Below are positions 24,964 through 33,052 of a DNA stretch of 64,000 nt, one piece after another. A program made the translations under genes and the position numbers. The stretch covers positions 25,482 through 89,481 of the forward strand of contig JAFWGA010000063.1 of the NCBI GenBank assembly GCA_017515325.1. Direction: 5' to 3'. The notes under the pieces are model-generated. The model had not been told where the DNA came from. It ran no database searches and was given only the letters and a program-made list of their open reading frames with translations. Numbering within the stretch: position 1 is the stretch's first letter; each line of letters opens with the position of its first letter. Source of the DNA: Blautia sp. Lineage in GTDB: Bacteria > Bacillota > Clostridia > Lachnospirales > Lachnospiraceae.

Positions 24964-26322
24964 TCACGCGGCCTGCTTCAGGCGAATCAGTTCAATAAAC
25001 GCCTCCGTCCGAATACGGAGCTGCTCCACATCTTCCTCATTGTAGTCACTTTCCATGCGGATCACCGGAATTCCCCTTTTCCCAAGCTCCTCCTCAATAA
25101 AGAGGTATTCATAGTCATACACAAGGCAACCGCGCAAAACATGGTAGATCACGCCCTGGATCTGATAGTCTTTGATCATCTGCAGGATCCGGTAGACCCG
25201 CTCTTTGTTGTTGACAAAGGTCGGGCAGGAACAGGGCCGGATCACCTGGTTTGCAAGGGCCCGAAGGATTCCGTCGAAGCTCTCATCCACAACCACGGGA
25301 GGATCCGACATGCCGCGCTCTCCCATACAGGTCTCATCCGCCGCCACGATTCCGCCCATCTCCTCAATCAGGAGCGGAATTTTCATGTTAGGATAAATGA
25401 TGGGCGAACCTGTCAGCATGATCCGGGGCCGGTTCCGCGAAGTAACCTTCTCCCCTTTTTCGATCCGTTTCTCCAGCTCACGGTTCAGCCTGTTCATATG
25501 AAAGCTCCATGCATCCGCCCTCATATAGGCAGCAGCATTCATAACCGCTAGGATATGTGTCCCCCACATCAGATACGGCATGCTTTTTTTCAGCTTCAGG
25601 AACCGGGACAGCTCATATTTCGCCTGCCCAGTCATATTCATCCCGGCTGCCAGCAAGTCCCAGGTGACACGGTTTCCGGTCAATGCTTCCAGCGTATCGA
25701 TAAAACGGTAGAGCTCCTCCACATACCGGTCAATATCCTCATCCTCCCGGCCGGCAGGGACGGACAAGGGGAATACGTCGTGCGTCTGCTCCAGCATTTC
25801 CACTATCTTCTTCTTGCAGTCACAGGTGACTGGTACCGCCATCAGGCTGCAGTCCCTGTACACGGGCATAAGCCCCATCTTCTGGAAACCGGCTACGGCT
25901 TTTACCAGTGGACAGGCGTCCCTGGGATACAGGTCGTCACCGATTGAAAAAGCGGTATAGTTGCCGCTGCAAAGCCTGACCGGGATCGCGCCTGCCGCAT
26001 AGACCAGCTCCTGGGGTGCCATGACACAGTAGGTCCCCACCGTTTTCTGATGGTACTTCTCCAACGGGTTTTTCAGTTCCACATAAACCGCCCGGAGCGT
26101 ATCCAGAAAGGGCTGCAGTGCCCCAGGCATTCCGTCAAGCTCCTCCATCCTCCGCAGGTATTTGGCGCAGGTCATGGTCTCTTTTTTTATAAAACGGATT
26201 TCCTGCCGTACTTCCTTTTCCGACCTGGATCTTTGATCCGGGGAGCCCGTCTCTTCTTTGACCGACTGCAAGGCTTTCTCAGGAGAAGTTTCCATGGTCA
26301 TGTTATTTTCTTTCATCATCAT
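24964..26322 (-). CDS. 2-hydroxyacyl-CoA dehydratase/BcrB-type iron-sulfur subunit (cysteines kept)
   Basis: A 452-residue HGD-D family protein. Typical elements: APQELVYAAGAIPVRLC, YPRDACPLVK (C137), VPVTCDCKKK (C167, C169), TGSPIIYPNMKIP, ADETCMGER and VLRGCLVYDYE. These cysteines are the usual [4Fe-4S] or double-cubane ligands. The family includes hydroxyacyl-CoA dehydratases, benzoyl-CoA reductase subunits and double-cubane proteins that reduce small molecules; the substrate here is unknown. ATG at 26322 overlaps the polyferredoxin stop codon. No CoA-ligase, CoA-transferase or acyl-CoA dehydrogenase gene is nearby, which speaks against a classical fermentation pathway. Confidence 0.88.
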   Translation of the reverse strand: MMMKENNMTMETSPEKALQSVKEETGSPDQRSRSEKEVRQEIRFIKKETMTCAKYLRRMEELDGMPGALQPFLDTLRAVYVELKNPLEKYHQKTVGTYCVMAPQELVYAAGAIPVRLCSGNYTAFSIGDDLYPRDACPLVKAVAGFQKMGLMPVYRDCSLMAVPVTCDCKKKIVEMLEQTHDVFPLSVPAGREDEDIDRYVEELYRFIDTLEALTGNRVTWDLLAAGMNMTGQAKYELSRFLKLKKSMPYLMWGTHILAVMNAAAYMRADAWSFHMNRLNRELEKRIEKGEKVTSRNRPRIMLTGSPIIYPNMKIPLLIEEMGGIVAADETCMGERGMSDPPVVVDESFDGILRALANQVIRPCSCPTFVNNKERVYRILQMIKDYQIQGVIYHVLRGCLVYDYEYLFIEEELGKRGIPVIRMESDYNEEDVEQLRIRTEAFIELIRLKQAA

Positions 26323-27503
26323 TCCGCCTCTCTTTCTTCTTCCGGATCCGGATCACACTCGAAGCCAGACATCAAACCGGCTCTCGATGCCGTATAGTAT
26401 TTTTTCCCGGCAAAAGCCAGCGCCAGCGCATTGTCCTCCGGACAGCTGCGAACACATTCCCCACACATGATACAGTTGATATCCGTTACGTCCGTCCTTT
26501 CACGCTCGGTATAAATCATCTTGATTCCCATCGGACAGGCTTCATAACAAGCGCCGCACTCCGTGCATGATATCGTATCCTTTTTCACCCGGAATGGCGA
26601 TATCCTGTGCGTAAGCCCGATCAGGTAGCCAAGCGGACAGATATTGCACCAGAATCTCCGTTTGAAGAAGCTGCCGACCAGCACGATTACCATCATAAAT
26701 CCACTCAGATAGATGCTGACCTTCATCCCGGCCAGAACCGGGGAAGTCACAATGGCGGGGCAGAAGCTGCAGAACTCTCCCCCCGCGAAGACCAGCCCGA
26801 ACATCAGCAGAACCATGATCCACTTTATTGATGTCAGCCGCCTGTAAAGACTCTGCGTCATGGAGATCCCTTCCGTCCTGGTCTTCTGCCGGATCACATG
26901 CATGATGTCCTGTATCAGACCCATAGGGCAAAGAAAGCCGCATATCGTTCTCCCAAGCAAAAGAGCGAACCCGATTGTGGATACAAAAAACAGAACTATG
27001 CCAGTGGGAGAATATTCTTCAAACAGTACCGGAAGGTGGGAAAGGAAATAGCAGCTGCTCTCGATCAGCTGGTCCCGGTTGGTCGGACAGGCCAGGACAG
27101 GAAAGTCAATCCCAGCCAGGATAAAACCGCACCAGATTCCTCCAAACATAACCATTGTGGAGAAAGCGATCATGAAGATCCAGCGTACTGTCATGAATAG
27201 AGGTCTTTTTCCTTTCCTCAGCTTCACCGATTTTCCGTTCGCCGCTTTCCTGTCTCCCTGATCCCTGGGAAGCAGGAAACCCCTGATCCAAATACAGATT
27301 CGGATCGACAGGGCCGCCATTGCGATCACAATCAAAAAGGGCTGGAGCCGGACAAGATGTTCCACGGAAAAGAACTGCCGCAGCGAAGTGTGAAGTTCTT
27401 CCTCCTCGTATACATAAAACGGAAATCTCTCTGCAAAATATGCCAGGACCACAATGATAAGGCAGATCATCCCTGTGACTATCCTGGTACGTCGTTTGTT
27501 CAT
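26319..27503 (-). CDS. NapH/CcoG-like membrane polyferredoxin
   Basis: A 394-residue protein with about six membrane helices, two CxxxCP motifs typical of NapH (CGFLCP and CNICP), and two C-terminal [4Fe-4S] ferredoxin motifs, CTECGACYEACP and CIMCGECVRSCP. It overlaps its neighbours by 4 bp on both sides, so it is made in step with the two dehydratase-type subunits. It probably passes electrons from the membrane, for example from a quinol or thiol, towards the activator ATPase (inference). Confidence 0.88.
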   Translation of the reverse strand: MNKRRTRIVTGMICLIIVVLAYFAERFPFYVYEEEELHTSLRQFFSVEHLVRLQPFLIVIAMAALSIRICIWIRGFLLPRDQGDRKAANGKSVKLRKGKRPLFMTVRWIFMIAFSTMVMFGGIWCGFILAGIDFPVLACPTNRDQLIESSCYFLSHLPVLFEEYSPTGIVLFFVSTIGFALLLGRTICGFLCPMGLIQDIMHVIRQKTRTEGISMTQSLYRRLTSIKWIMVLLMFGLVFAGGEFCSFCPAIVTSPVLAGMKVSIYLSGFMMVIVLVGSFFKRRFWCNICPLGYLIGLTHRISPFRVKKDTISCTECGACYEACPMGIKMIYTERERTDVTDINCIMCGECVRSCPEDNALALAFAGKKYYTASRAGLMSGFECDPDPEEEREAE

Positions 27504-28786
27504 ACCGCTTTCCTCCCCCCAAATCTCCTTTGCGTCAGCATTTCAGAAAATGCCTCCATTCGGATCCGGAGCTGCTCCACATCCTGATACTGATAGTCCG
27601 TTTCCAGCCGGAACACGGGAATATCAGCCTCTTCAAACATCCCCTCGAACCATGTCAGTTCAAAGTCCGGTTCAATCTGTCCCTTCAGGATATGAAATAC
27701 AACCCCATCCACCTCTCCTGTCTCCAGAATCTCCAGGATCTTCTGCCGCAGGTTTTCATTCCTGATATATGCGCCTGAAACATCATAGCGATACCACTCT
27801 TCTGCTACTGCCGCCAGGATCCGTCTCGCGCTGTTTCCGGCTTTCGCGATATGCGGAATCGTCTCAAACACTTCCGTAGAAGGGTCAACATTCCAGACCA
27901 CCCGTAAATGGGCATCCGAAAAGAGGGACGGCAGTTTTTCATTCGGGAAATATACAGGTGATCCCATCAGCAGTATCCTGGGGGTATCCTGGTATCTTTC
28001 CCTTTTCCGGCAGATTATCTGCCATATTTCATCGCGAAGCCTGCCAAGGGCTCTCGTCCATTCTGTAAGGTCATCCGAATAATAATAGGAGTTCTGCACC
28101 AGAATTCTGGCCATAGGAGAGAAAACATGATCCTGGCCCATCACTGTCCACAGGAACATCCGCATTTCACTTCTGGCTTTTACCGCTTCCCGGACTGCAG
28201 ACCTTAAGGAAGCGGCTGTGATACGGCTATGCACATGCTCTGACACGGCCTCTGCAGCCTGAAAGACCTGCCCCTTCCATTTTTCCAGGGCCGCCAGGCT
28301 ATTCTGCAGAGGAGGCATGTCTACCGTAACCACGTTCCAGCCGGCAAGAGTCAGCTGATAAGCGATCTTTCTCATGCTGTCCGAATACAGAGGAAGCAGG
28401 ATCAGCCGGCCGGAGGGGTCTTCCCCTGCTATCTGATATAGATAACCCAGGATTGACCGGCTCACAGGATCAGCATCCCTGGGCATCCGGTCATCCGAAT
28501 ACATGCAGGCTTCCCTGCTGCCTCCAAGAATATAGAATGGAGCCGCACCGGCTGCACGCAGCAGTTCATCCGGAATACCGGTTCCGGCTACGACTACCAA
28601 AGGTTTCTCCCTCTCCCCGCACATCGTCTCATGCCAGGTGCGGGTGACATCCGCAAAGTACTGAAAAGCAGGCAGATGCATGTGTTTTCCCGCAATCTCG
28701 TCCAGTGCTGTCATCATTTCGGTATATAAAGCTTCCCGGCACCGATCCGGAACAAGTCCTTCATCCGGTTCTGATATTTTTCTCAT
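27500..28786 (-). CDS. 2-hydroxyacyl-CoA dehydratase-type subunit lacking cluster cysteines
   Basis: A 428-residue paralogue of the product of 24964-26322, sharing the closing motif DVEQLRIRMEAFSEML and GSPVYFPNEKLP. At the places where the sister has cluster cysteines it has other residues: RDAD for RDAC, YSDS for TCDC, and KGQIEPD for RGCLVYD. It therefore probably binds no cluster and acts as a structural or substrate-binding partner. ATG at 28786 is chosen over one nine codons upstream because GGGAGGACATC directly precedes it; the upstream ATG is part of a dispersed repeat. First gene of the redox operon. Confidence 0.82.
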   Translation of the reverse strand: MRKISEPDEGLVPDRCREALYTEMMTALDEIAGKHMHLPAFQYFADVTRTWHETMCGEREKPLVVVAGTGIPDELLRAAGAAPFYILGGSREACMYSDDRMPRDADPVSRSILGYLYQIAGEDPSGRLILLPLYSDSMRKIAYQLTLAGWNVVTVDMPPLQNSLAALEKWKGQVFQAAEAVSEHVHSRITAASLRSAVREAVKARSEMRMFLWTVMGQDHVFSPMARILVQNSYYYSDDLTEWTRALGRLRDEIWQIICRKRERYQDTPRILLMGSPVYFPNEKLPSLFSDAHLRVVWNVDPSTEVFETIPHIAKAGNSARRILAAVAEEWYRYDVSGAYIRNENLRQKILEILETGEVDGVVFHILKGQIEPDFELTWFEGMFEEADIPVFRLETDYQYQDVEQLRIRMEAFSEMLTQRRFGGRKAV

Positions 28787-28882
28787 GATGTCCTCCCGTA
28801 ATTTCGTGCGCATACGATAACCATCTATGAACCTCAGTTTCCTGTGACAGCTCCTGTGTACGCTTTCCTGTTACGATAACAA

Positions 28883-28950
28883 AATACCTCTGCAACTTAA
28901 AACCGGGCTAAAATGTTGCTTTTAGCTTCGTTTTAAGCTGCAGAGGTATT
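28883..28950. promoter_or_regulatory. 68-base hairpin in the divergent region
   Basis: The arms at 28883-28903 and 28930-28950 pair over 20 of 21 bases. Inside lies a second stem, GCTAAAA / TTTTAGC, with a six-base loop. There is no strong U-tract. It lies upstream of the Fur promoter, so it would be transcribed only with the redox operon, as a leader hairpin. No redox-operon promoter could be assigned confidently in 28787-29000. Confidence 0.55.
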
Positions 28951-29000
28951 CCGTTAAATATTTTCACCCAGTGATGTCACTAAAGTGACCGGCGGTAATA

Positions 29001-29019
29001 TTTGAGAACCATTCCCAAA
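29001..29019. promoter_or_regulatory. Candidate operator of the Fur-family regulator
   Basis: The dyad TTTGAGAA-CCA-TTCCCAAA has one mismatch and lies five bases upstream of the -35 hexamer of the fur-like gene, between two divergent operons. It resembles the dyad layout of Fur/Zur/PerR boxes but not their exact consensus. Confidence 0.45.
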
Positions 29020-29023
29020 TCTC

Positions 29024-29051
29024 TTGACAAAAGAGCATTTCATGCTATAAT
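29024..29051 (+). promoter_or_regulatory. Promoter of the fur-like gene
   Basis: TTGACA, 16 bases, TATAAT: both hexamers are consensus. Confidence 0.8.
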
Positions 29052-29088
29052 CGGGAACTGTTATCATATTCGCGTGAGGAGACGTATC

Positions 29089-29511
29089 ATGAGTACACGG
29101 TCTAAATATAAGACCAAACAAAGAAAAATACTGATCGATTATCTTGAAACCGTTCCGGGCGTCCACATCACTGCCAGTGACGTATGTGAATACTTCAGGG
29201 GGCAAGGCTCCCCCATCGGCCAGTCTACCATCTATCGGCAGCTGGAAAGTCTTGTGGATGAAGGAATTCTGAACAAATATATCATTGACGGGAACAGTCC
29301 TGCCTGCTTTGAGTATGTTGAGGAAGACAGGCATGAAAAAGCCTGTATCTGTTTTCACTGCAAATGTGAGAAATGCGGAAAGCTGATCCACCTGCACTGT
29401 GACGAGATGGAAGAAATACAGGTTCATCTGTTTGAGAAGCACAGCTTCAAGCTGGATCCGGTCAGGACAGTCTTCTATGGTCTGTGTGAGGAATGCATGT
29501 GCCAACGATAG
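29089..29511 (+). CDS. Fur/Zur-family metal-responsive regulator
   Basis: A 140-residue ferric-uptake-regulator family protein. The N-terminal winged helix contains GQSTIYRQLESLVDEGIL. The C-terminal part has the metal and structural-zinc residues FHCKCEKCGKLIHLHCDE and the closing CEEC pair. ATG at 29089 follows GAGGAGACG; the longer upstream frame overlaps the promoter. It is followed by an ABC importer of the zinc/manganese type, which favours Zur- or Mn-type sensing, and it is divergent to the redox operon, which it may also control. Confidence 0.88.
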   Translation: MSTRSKYKTKQRKILIDYLETVPGVHITASDVCEYFRGQGSPIGQSTIYRQLESLVDEGILNKYIIDGNSPACFEYVEEDRHEKACICFHCKCEKCGKLIHLHCDEMEEIQVHLFEKHSFKLDPVRTVFYGLCEECMCQR

Positions 29512-29594
29512 GTACAGTTCTGCGATAATGCAATAACTGTAACCCGGCAGCTATGATAGGCGCACGAATTTGCTATATAGATGGAGAATAAATC

Positions 29595-30308
29595 ATGGCT
29601 TTACTGACAATACAGGAACTTTCCCTCGGGTATGAATCTCACGCCATCGTAGAGGGATTAAACTTTGCGGTTAATGAGGGGGATTACCTTTGTATCGTAG
29701 GGGAGAACGGTTCCGGAAAAACAACCTTGATGAAGACCCTGCTTCACCTTCAGGAACCGGTCAGTGGCAGAATTGTGATAGGTGAGGGTTTGAAAAAAAA
29801 CGAGATTGGCTATCTGCCTCAGCAAACACTGGTTCAACGGGACTTTCCGGCCTCCGTCTCAGAGATTGTCCTCTCCGGCTGCCAGGCCCGGTCCGGCTTA
29901 CGGCCCTTTTACAGCGCCCAGGAAAAACAGCTGGCCCAGGAAAACATGCAGCGAATGGGAATTTCTTCTCTGGCTCGTCGCTGCTACAGGGAATTGTCAG
30001 GCGGCCAGCAGCAGCGGGTTCTGCTTGCCAGAGCCTTATGCGCCACAAGAAGAATCCTGCTCCTGGACGAACCGGTCGCCGGACTGGATCCCTGGGTCAC
30101 TGCCGAAATGTACCAGCTTATCACCGAGCTGAATCAGGAGGGGGTAACCATTATCATGATCTCCCACGATATTGAGGCTGCCGTCCGATACGCCAGCCAT
30201 ATCCTGCATATATCATCTGCCTCTGTCTTCTTCGGAACAAGGGCTGAATATCTGGAAAGCGAAGTGGGAAAACTCTTTTTGATGCAACAGAAGGGGAGTG
30301 AAATGTGA
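29595..30308 (+). CDS. Zinc/manganese-type ABC transporter ATPase (ZnuC/AdcC-like)
   Basis: A 237-residue ABC ATPase with Walker A GENGSGKTT, Q-loop GYLPQQ, signature LSGGQQQRVLLARAL and Walker B LLLDEPVAGLDP. ATG at 29595 follows GGAGAATAAATC. It overlaps the permease start (TGATG). The pair matches the metal-chelate family 9 transporters for zinc, manganese or iron. A metal-binding lipoprotein gene, normally in the operon, is missing here. Confidence 0.88.
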   Translation: MALLTIQELSLGYESHAIVEGLNFAVNEGDYLCIVGENGSGKTTLMKTLLHLQEPVSGRIVIGEGLKKNEIGYLPQQTLVQRDFPASVSEIVLSGCQARSGLRPFYSAQEKQLAQENMQRMGISSLARRCYRELSGGQQQRVLLARALCATRRILLLDEPVAGLDPWVTAEMYQLITELNQEGVTIIMISHDIEAAVRYASHILHISSASVFFGTRAEYLESEVGKLFLMQQKGSEM

Positions 30309-31150
30309 TGATTGAAAAAATGATTCTGTACCTGCAGTATCCATTTGTCAGATATGCACTGATCGTCGGCGTCCTGATTGCCCTATGCTCCTCTCTCCTG
30401 GGCGTAACGCTTGTTCTGAAAAGATTTTCCTTCATCGGCGATGGACTTTCTCATGTGGCATTTGGCGCGATCTCCATCGCGGCAGTGCTGAACCTGACGA
30501 ATGAGATGCTGCTGGTTCTGCCCGTCACCATCATCAGCGCCGTTTTGCTGCTCAGAACCGGGCAGAATGCAAAAATCAGAGGAGATGCCGCGATTGCCAT
30601 GATCTCTGTCGGTGCAATGGCCTTCGGCTATCTCCTCATGAACATCTTCTCAACGTCATCCAATCTGTCCGGTGATATCTGCAGTACTCTCTTCGGCTCC
30701 ACATCCATACTGACCCTGACCACAAAAGAGGTCTGGCTGTGCACCGTGCTCTCCCTCGCTGTCGTCATCATTTTTATTCTCTTTTATAACAAGATATTTG
30801 CCGTGACCTTCGATGAGACATTTGCCAAAGCGGTCGGGACAAAGGCGGATCACTATAATCTGCTGATCGCCCTTATCATAGCGATTATCATCGTTCTTGC
30901 CATGAATCTGGTGGGATCATTGCTCATCTCAGCCCTGATCATCTTTCCGGCCCTGTCTGCCATGAGGCTGTTTCACAGCTTCAGATCAGTTACCCTATTC
31001 TCGGCTCTTCTATCTGTGGTCTGCGCCTTTTCCGGTATTGTCATATCGATCCTGGCGGGGACTCCGGTAGGCTCAACCATCGTCGCCGTCGATGTGGCAG
31101 CCTTCGCCATCTGCTATGCGGCGGAAAGAATACGGGGAAGCAGAGCATAG
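30308..31150 (+). CDS. Zinc/manganese-type ABC transporter permease (ZnuB/AdcB-like)
   Basis: A 280-residue ABC-3 family membrane protein with about eight helices. Recognisable parts are LLGVTLVLKRFSFIGDGLSH, VAFGAI, and the NLVGSLLISALIIFPALSA segment near the ATPase contact. ATG at 30308 is preferred to the GTG three bases earlier. The 3' end lies 11 bp from the convergent MATE gene's stop. Confidence 0.88.
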   Translation: MIEKMILYLQYPFVRYALIVGVLIALCSSLLGVTLVLKRFSFIGDGLSHVAFGAISIAAVLNLTNEMLLVLPVTIISAVLLLRTGQNAKIRGDAAIAMISVGAMAFGYLLMNIFSTSSNLSGDICSTLFGSTSILTLTTKEVWLCTVLSLAVVIIFILFYNKIFAVTFDETFAKAVGTKADHYNLLIALIIAIIIVLAMNLVGSLLISALIIFPALSAMRLFHSFRSVTLFSALLSVVCAFSGIVISILAGTPVGSTIVAVDVAAFAICYAAERIRGSRA

Positions 31151-31161
31151 GGGGAAAATGC

Positions 31162-32550
31162 TCATCGCGGTTTCCATCCCAGCATCGCCTTTTTTCCCTC
31201 TGCCGTAACAGGCTTGATCCATTTTCCCCGGAACAGATGTACCTGCATGAGGACATAACGGATCGGTTCATCCACATAGCAGCAGGCAAATACAAGTAGT
31301 GTCGGCAGGTGCAGAATCATTCCCGCTGTCCACACACAGGGAATCACCATCAGCCACATAAAAACAATCTCCAGTATGGTACCGTAAGCCGCATCACCTG
31401 CTGCCCGGAAGGTATCATTCTGGGTCCAGTTTCCCATGCGAATGAGGGCAGCCACTGCATAAATACACAGAAAGCCGAAGGCAATCCGGAAGCTTCCTCC
31501 CTTCATTCCCATCATGGTCAGGATCGGTGTATGCAAGAGCAGCAGTAAGCCGCACATCGCCCCGATAAAGCCCTGGCAGAGATAGATCAGCCGCCAGGCC
31601 CTGGCATAGGCCAGGTCGATATATCCTGCCCCGACCTCCTTGCCAACCAGAATAGAGGATGCGTTGGAAAAGCCGGCAAAGAATCCGATGATCAAACCCT
31701 CCAGGGTCCGGAAAACGGCCACTGCAGCAATGGCTTCCTCCGGCTGACGCCCCAGCACAATATTGATTACCATGTTCCCCAGCCCTATCATCACCTCATT
31801 CATAATGATAGGAAAGCATTTTGTAAAATACGCCCTGATCAGAATCCCATCCCAGCGAAAATGTCTTTTTACCGCCAGCAGATAAGGATGCCTGGAGCGC
31901 CAGGCCAGAAAGGCCACTACCAGGATATTGGCTGCCTGGGCAATCACTGTCGCCAGCGCGGCTCCTCTGACTCCCAAAGCCGGGAATCCCAGATGTCCGA
32001 AGATCAGAATCCAATTCAGACTGATATTGGTCACCACCGCAGCCGCAGAGCCGAAAAGGGGGATCCGGATCCTCTCCGTGCAGCGCAGGAGGCTCGCCAT
32101 TGCCATGGACAGAACCGTCAGCGGATAGGAGAATCCCACGATCTTCAGATATTCCTTTCCGATCATCCGGATCGCTTCCTTGTCCGTATAGAGACGCATG
32201 ATCCATTCCGGGAAAGCAACTGCCATCAGGCCGAAGGCCAGACCTACTGTCATCATACAGGTCAGCGTCAGACCATAGGAACGATTGATCCCATCGTCAT
32301 CCCCTGCTCCCCAATACTGGGAAAAAAACATCATACCACCGCCGACAAAGCCCCAGTAGCCACTGAACATCAGCGATGAAAACTGGGCACACAGTCCCAC
32401 CGCTCCCACCTGCTGCTGCCCTAAGGAAGCAATCATCATCGTATCGATCATGGAGCCGGTTGTCGTCATCAGGTTCTGTAACGCCACCGGAATGGCTATC
32501 ACAGCTACCCGGGGAAGGAAATCGCCCCATGAAAAATCAGTTTTTCTCAT
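31162..32550 (-). CDS. MATE family efflux transporter
   Basis: A 462-residue protein with about twelve helices and the MATE pattern in two halves: IPVALQNLMTTTGSMIDTMM at the first helix, GGGMMFFSQYWGAGD, and NASSILVGKEVGAGYIDLAY in the second half. These pumps export cationic drugs or metabolites with sodium or protons. ATG at 32550 follows a weak ribosome binding site. It is convergent with the ZnuB-like gene. Confidence 0.9.
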   Translation of the reverse strand: MRKTDFSWGDFLPRVAVIAIPVALQNLMTTTGSMIDTMMIASLGQQQVGAVGLCAQFSSLMFSGYWGFVGGGMMFFSQYWGAGDDDGINRSYGLTLTCMMTVGLAFGLMAVAFPEWIMRLYTDKEAIRMIGKEYLKIVGFSYPLTVLSMAMASLLRCTERIRIPLFGSAAAVVTNISLNWILIFGHLGFPALGVRGAALATVIAQAANILVVAFLAWRSRHPYLLAVKRHFRWDGILIRAYFTKCFPIIMNEVMIGLGNMVINIVLGRQPEEAIAAVAVFRTLEGLIIGFFAGFSNASSILVGKEVGAGYIDLAYARAWRLIYLCQGFIGAMCGLLLLLHTPILTMMGMKGGSFRIAFGFLCIYAVAALIRMGNWTQNDTFRAAGDAAYGTILEIVFMWLMVIPCVWTAGMILHLPTLLVFACCYVDEPIRYVLMQVHLFRGKWIKPVTAEGKKAMLGWKPR

Positions 32551-32600
32551 AAAGTCTAATGTTCATTACCTTTCTCGCATTCAGCATAACTGTCCGCTGC

Positions 32601-32978
32601 TCAATCTTTCACCGTATCGCTTGTGATCTTTCTTCTTACCTCAACCGTACACTGCACTGCAGCGCCTTTGTATACCGCCGTGATCACTGTTCTGCCCACG
32701 CCCTTCGATGTCACCCACCCATAACGGTCAACCACTGCCACGGCCGGATCGTCTGAATGCCATCTGGCCTTTTGTCCTGCCACAGTCTTCCCGTTACACC
32801 TGAGGGTCAGCTCCTGATAATAATCATCCTCTTCTCCGTCCAGTGATACAAGCATATCAAAGTGGTCCGGCTCCAGGATCAGTTCAACCGCAGGGCGGAT
32901 TGCTTTCCCCACGACAGCCCCGGTAATGATCAGCAAGAGACAAATCAGGAATAAAAGATACCTGTCCTTTTTCATCAT
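32601..32978 (-). CDS. Small membrane-anchored Ig-like (BIG2-type) protein
   Basis: About 125 residues: a single N-terminal membrane helix (LLFLICLLLIITGAVVGKA), then a domain with the BIG2-type strand pattern WHSDDPAVAVVDRYGWVTSK and GRTVITAVYKGAAVQCTVEV. Such domains appear in surface or secreted proteins. AGGTGAAT precedes the ATG at 32978; a GTG six bases upstream is also possible. Function unknown. It lies 74 bp after the HD-GYP gene and may share its transcript. Confidence 0.7.
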   Translation of the reverse strand: MMKKDRYLLFLICLLLIITGAVVGKAIRPAVELILEPDHFDMLVSLDGEEDDYYQELTLRCNGKTVAGQKARWHSDDPAVAVVDRYGWVTSKGVGRTVITAVYKGAAVQCTVEVRRKITSDTVKD

Positions 32979-33052
32979 ATTCACCTGACTCTGCAGATTC
33001 TTTCCTGTGCCTGTTCAGGCACATACTCCCTGCCGGTTATGTTTTGCTGCCT

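Noticed and set aside
24141-28786. Classical 2-hydroxyglutarate or lactate fermentation cluster
   Set aside because: CoA-transferase, acyl-CoA dehydrogenase and Etf genes are lacking, one subunit has lost the cluster cysteines, and two membrane redox proteins are built into the operon.
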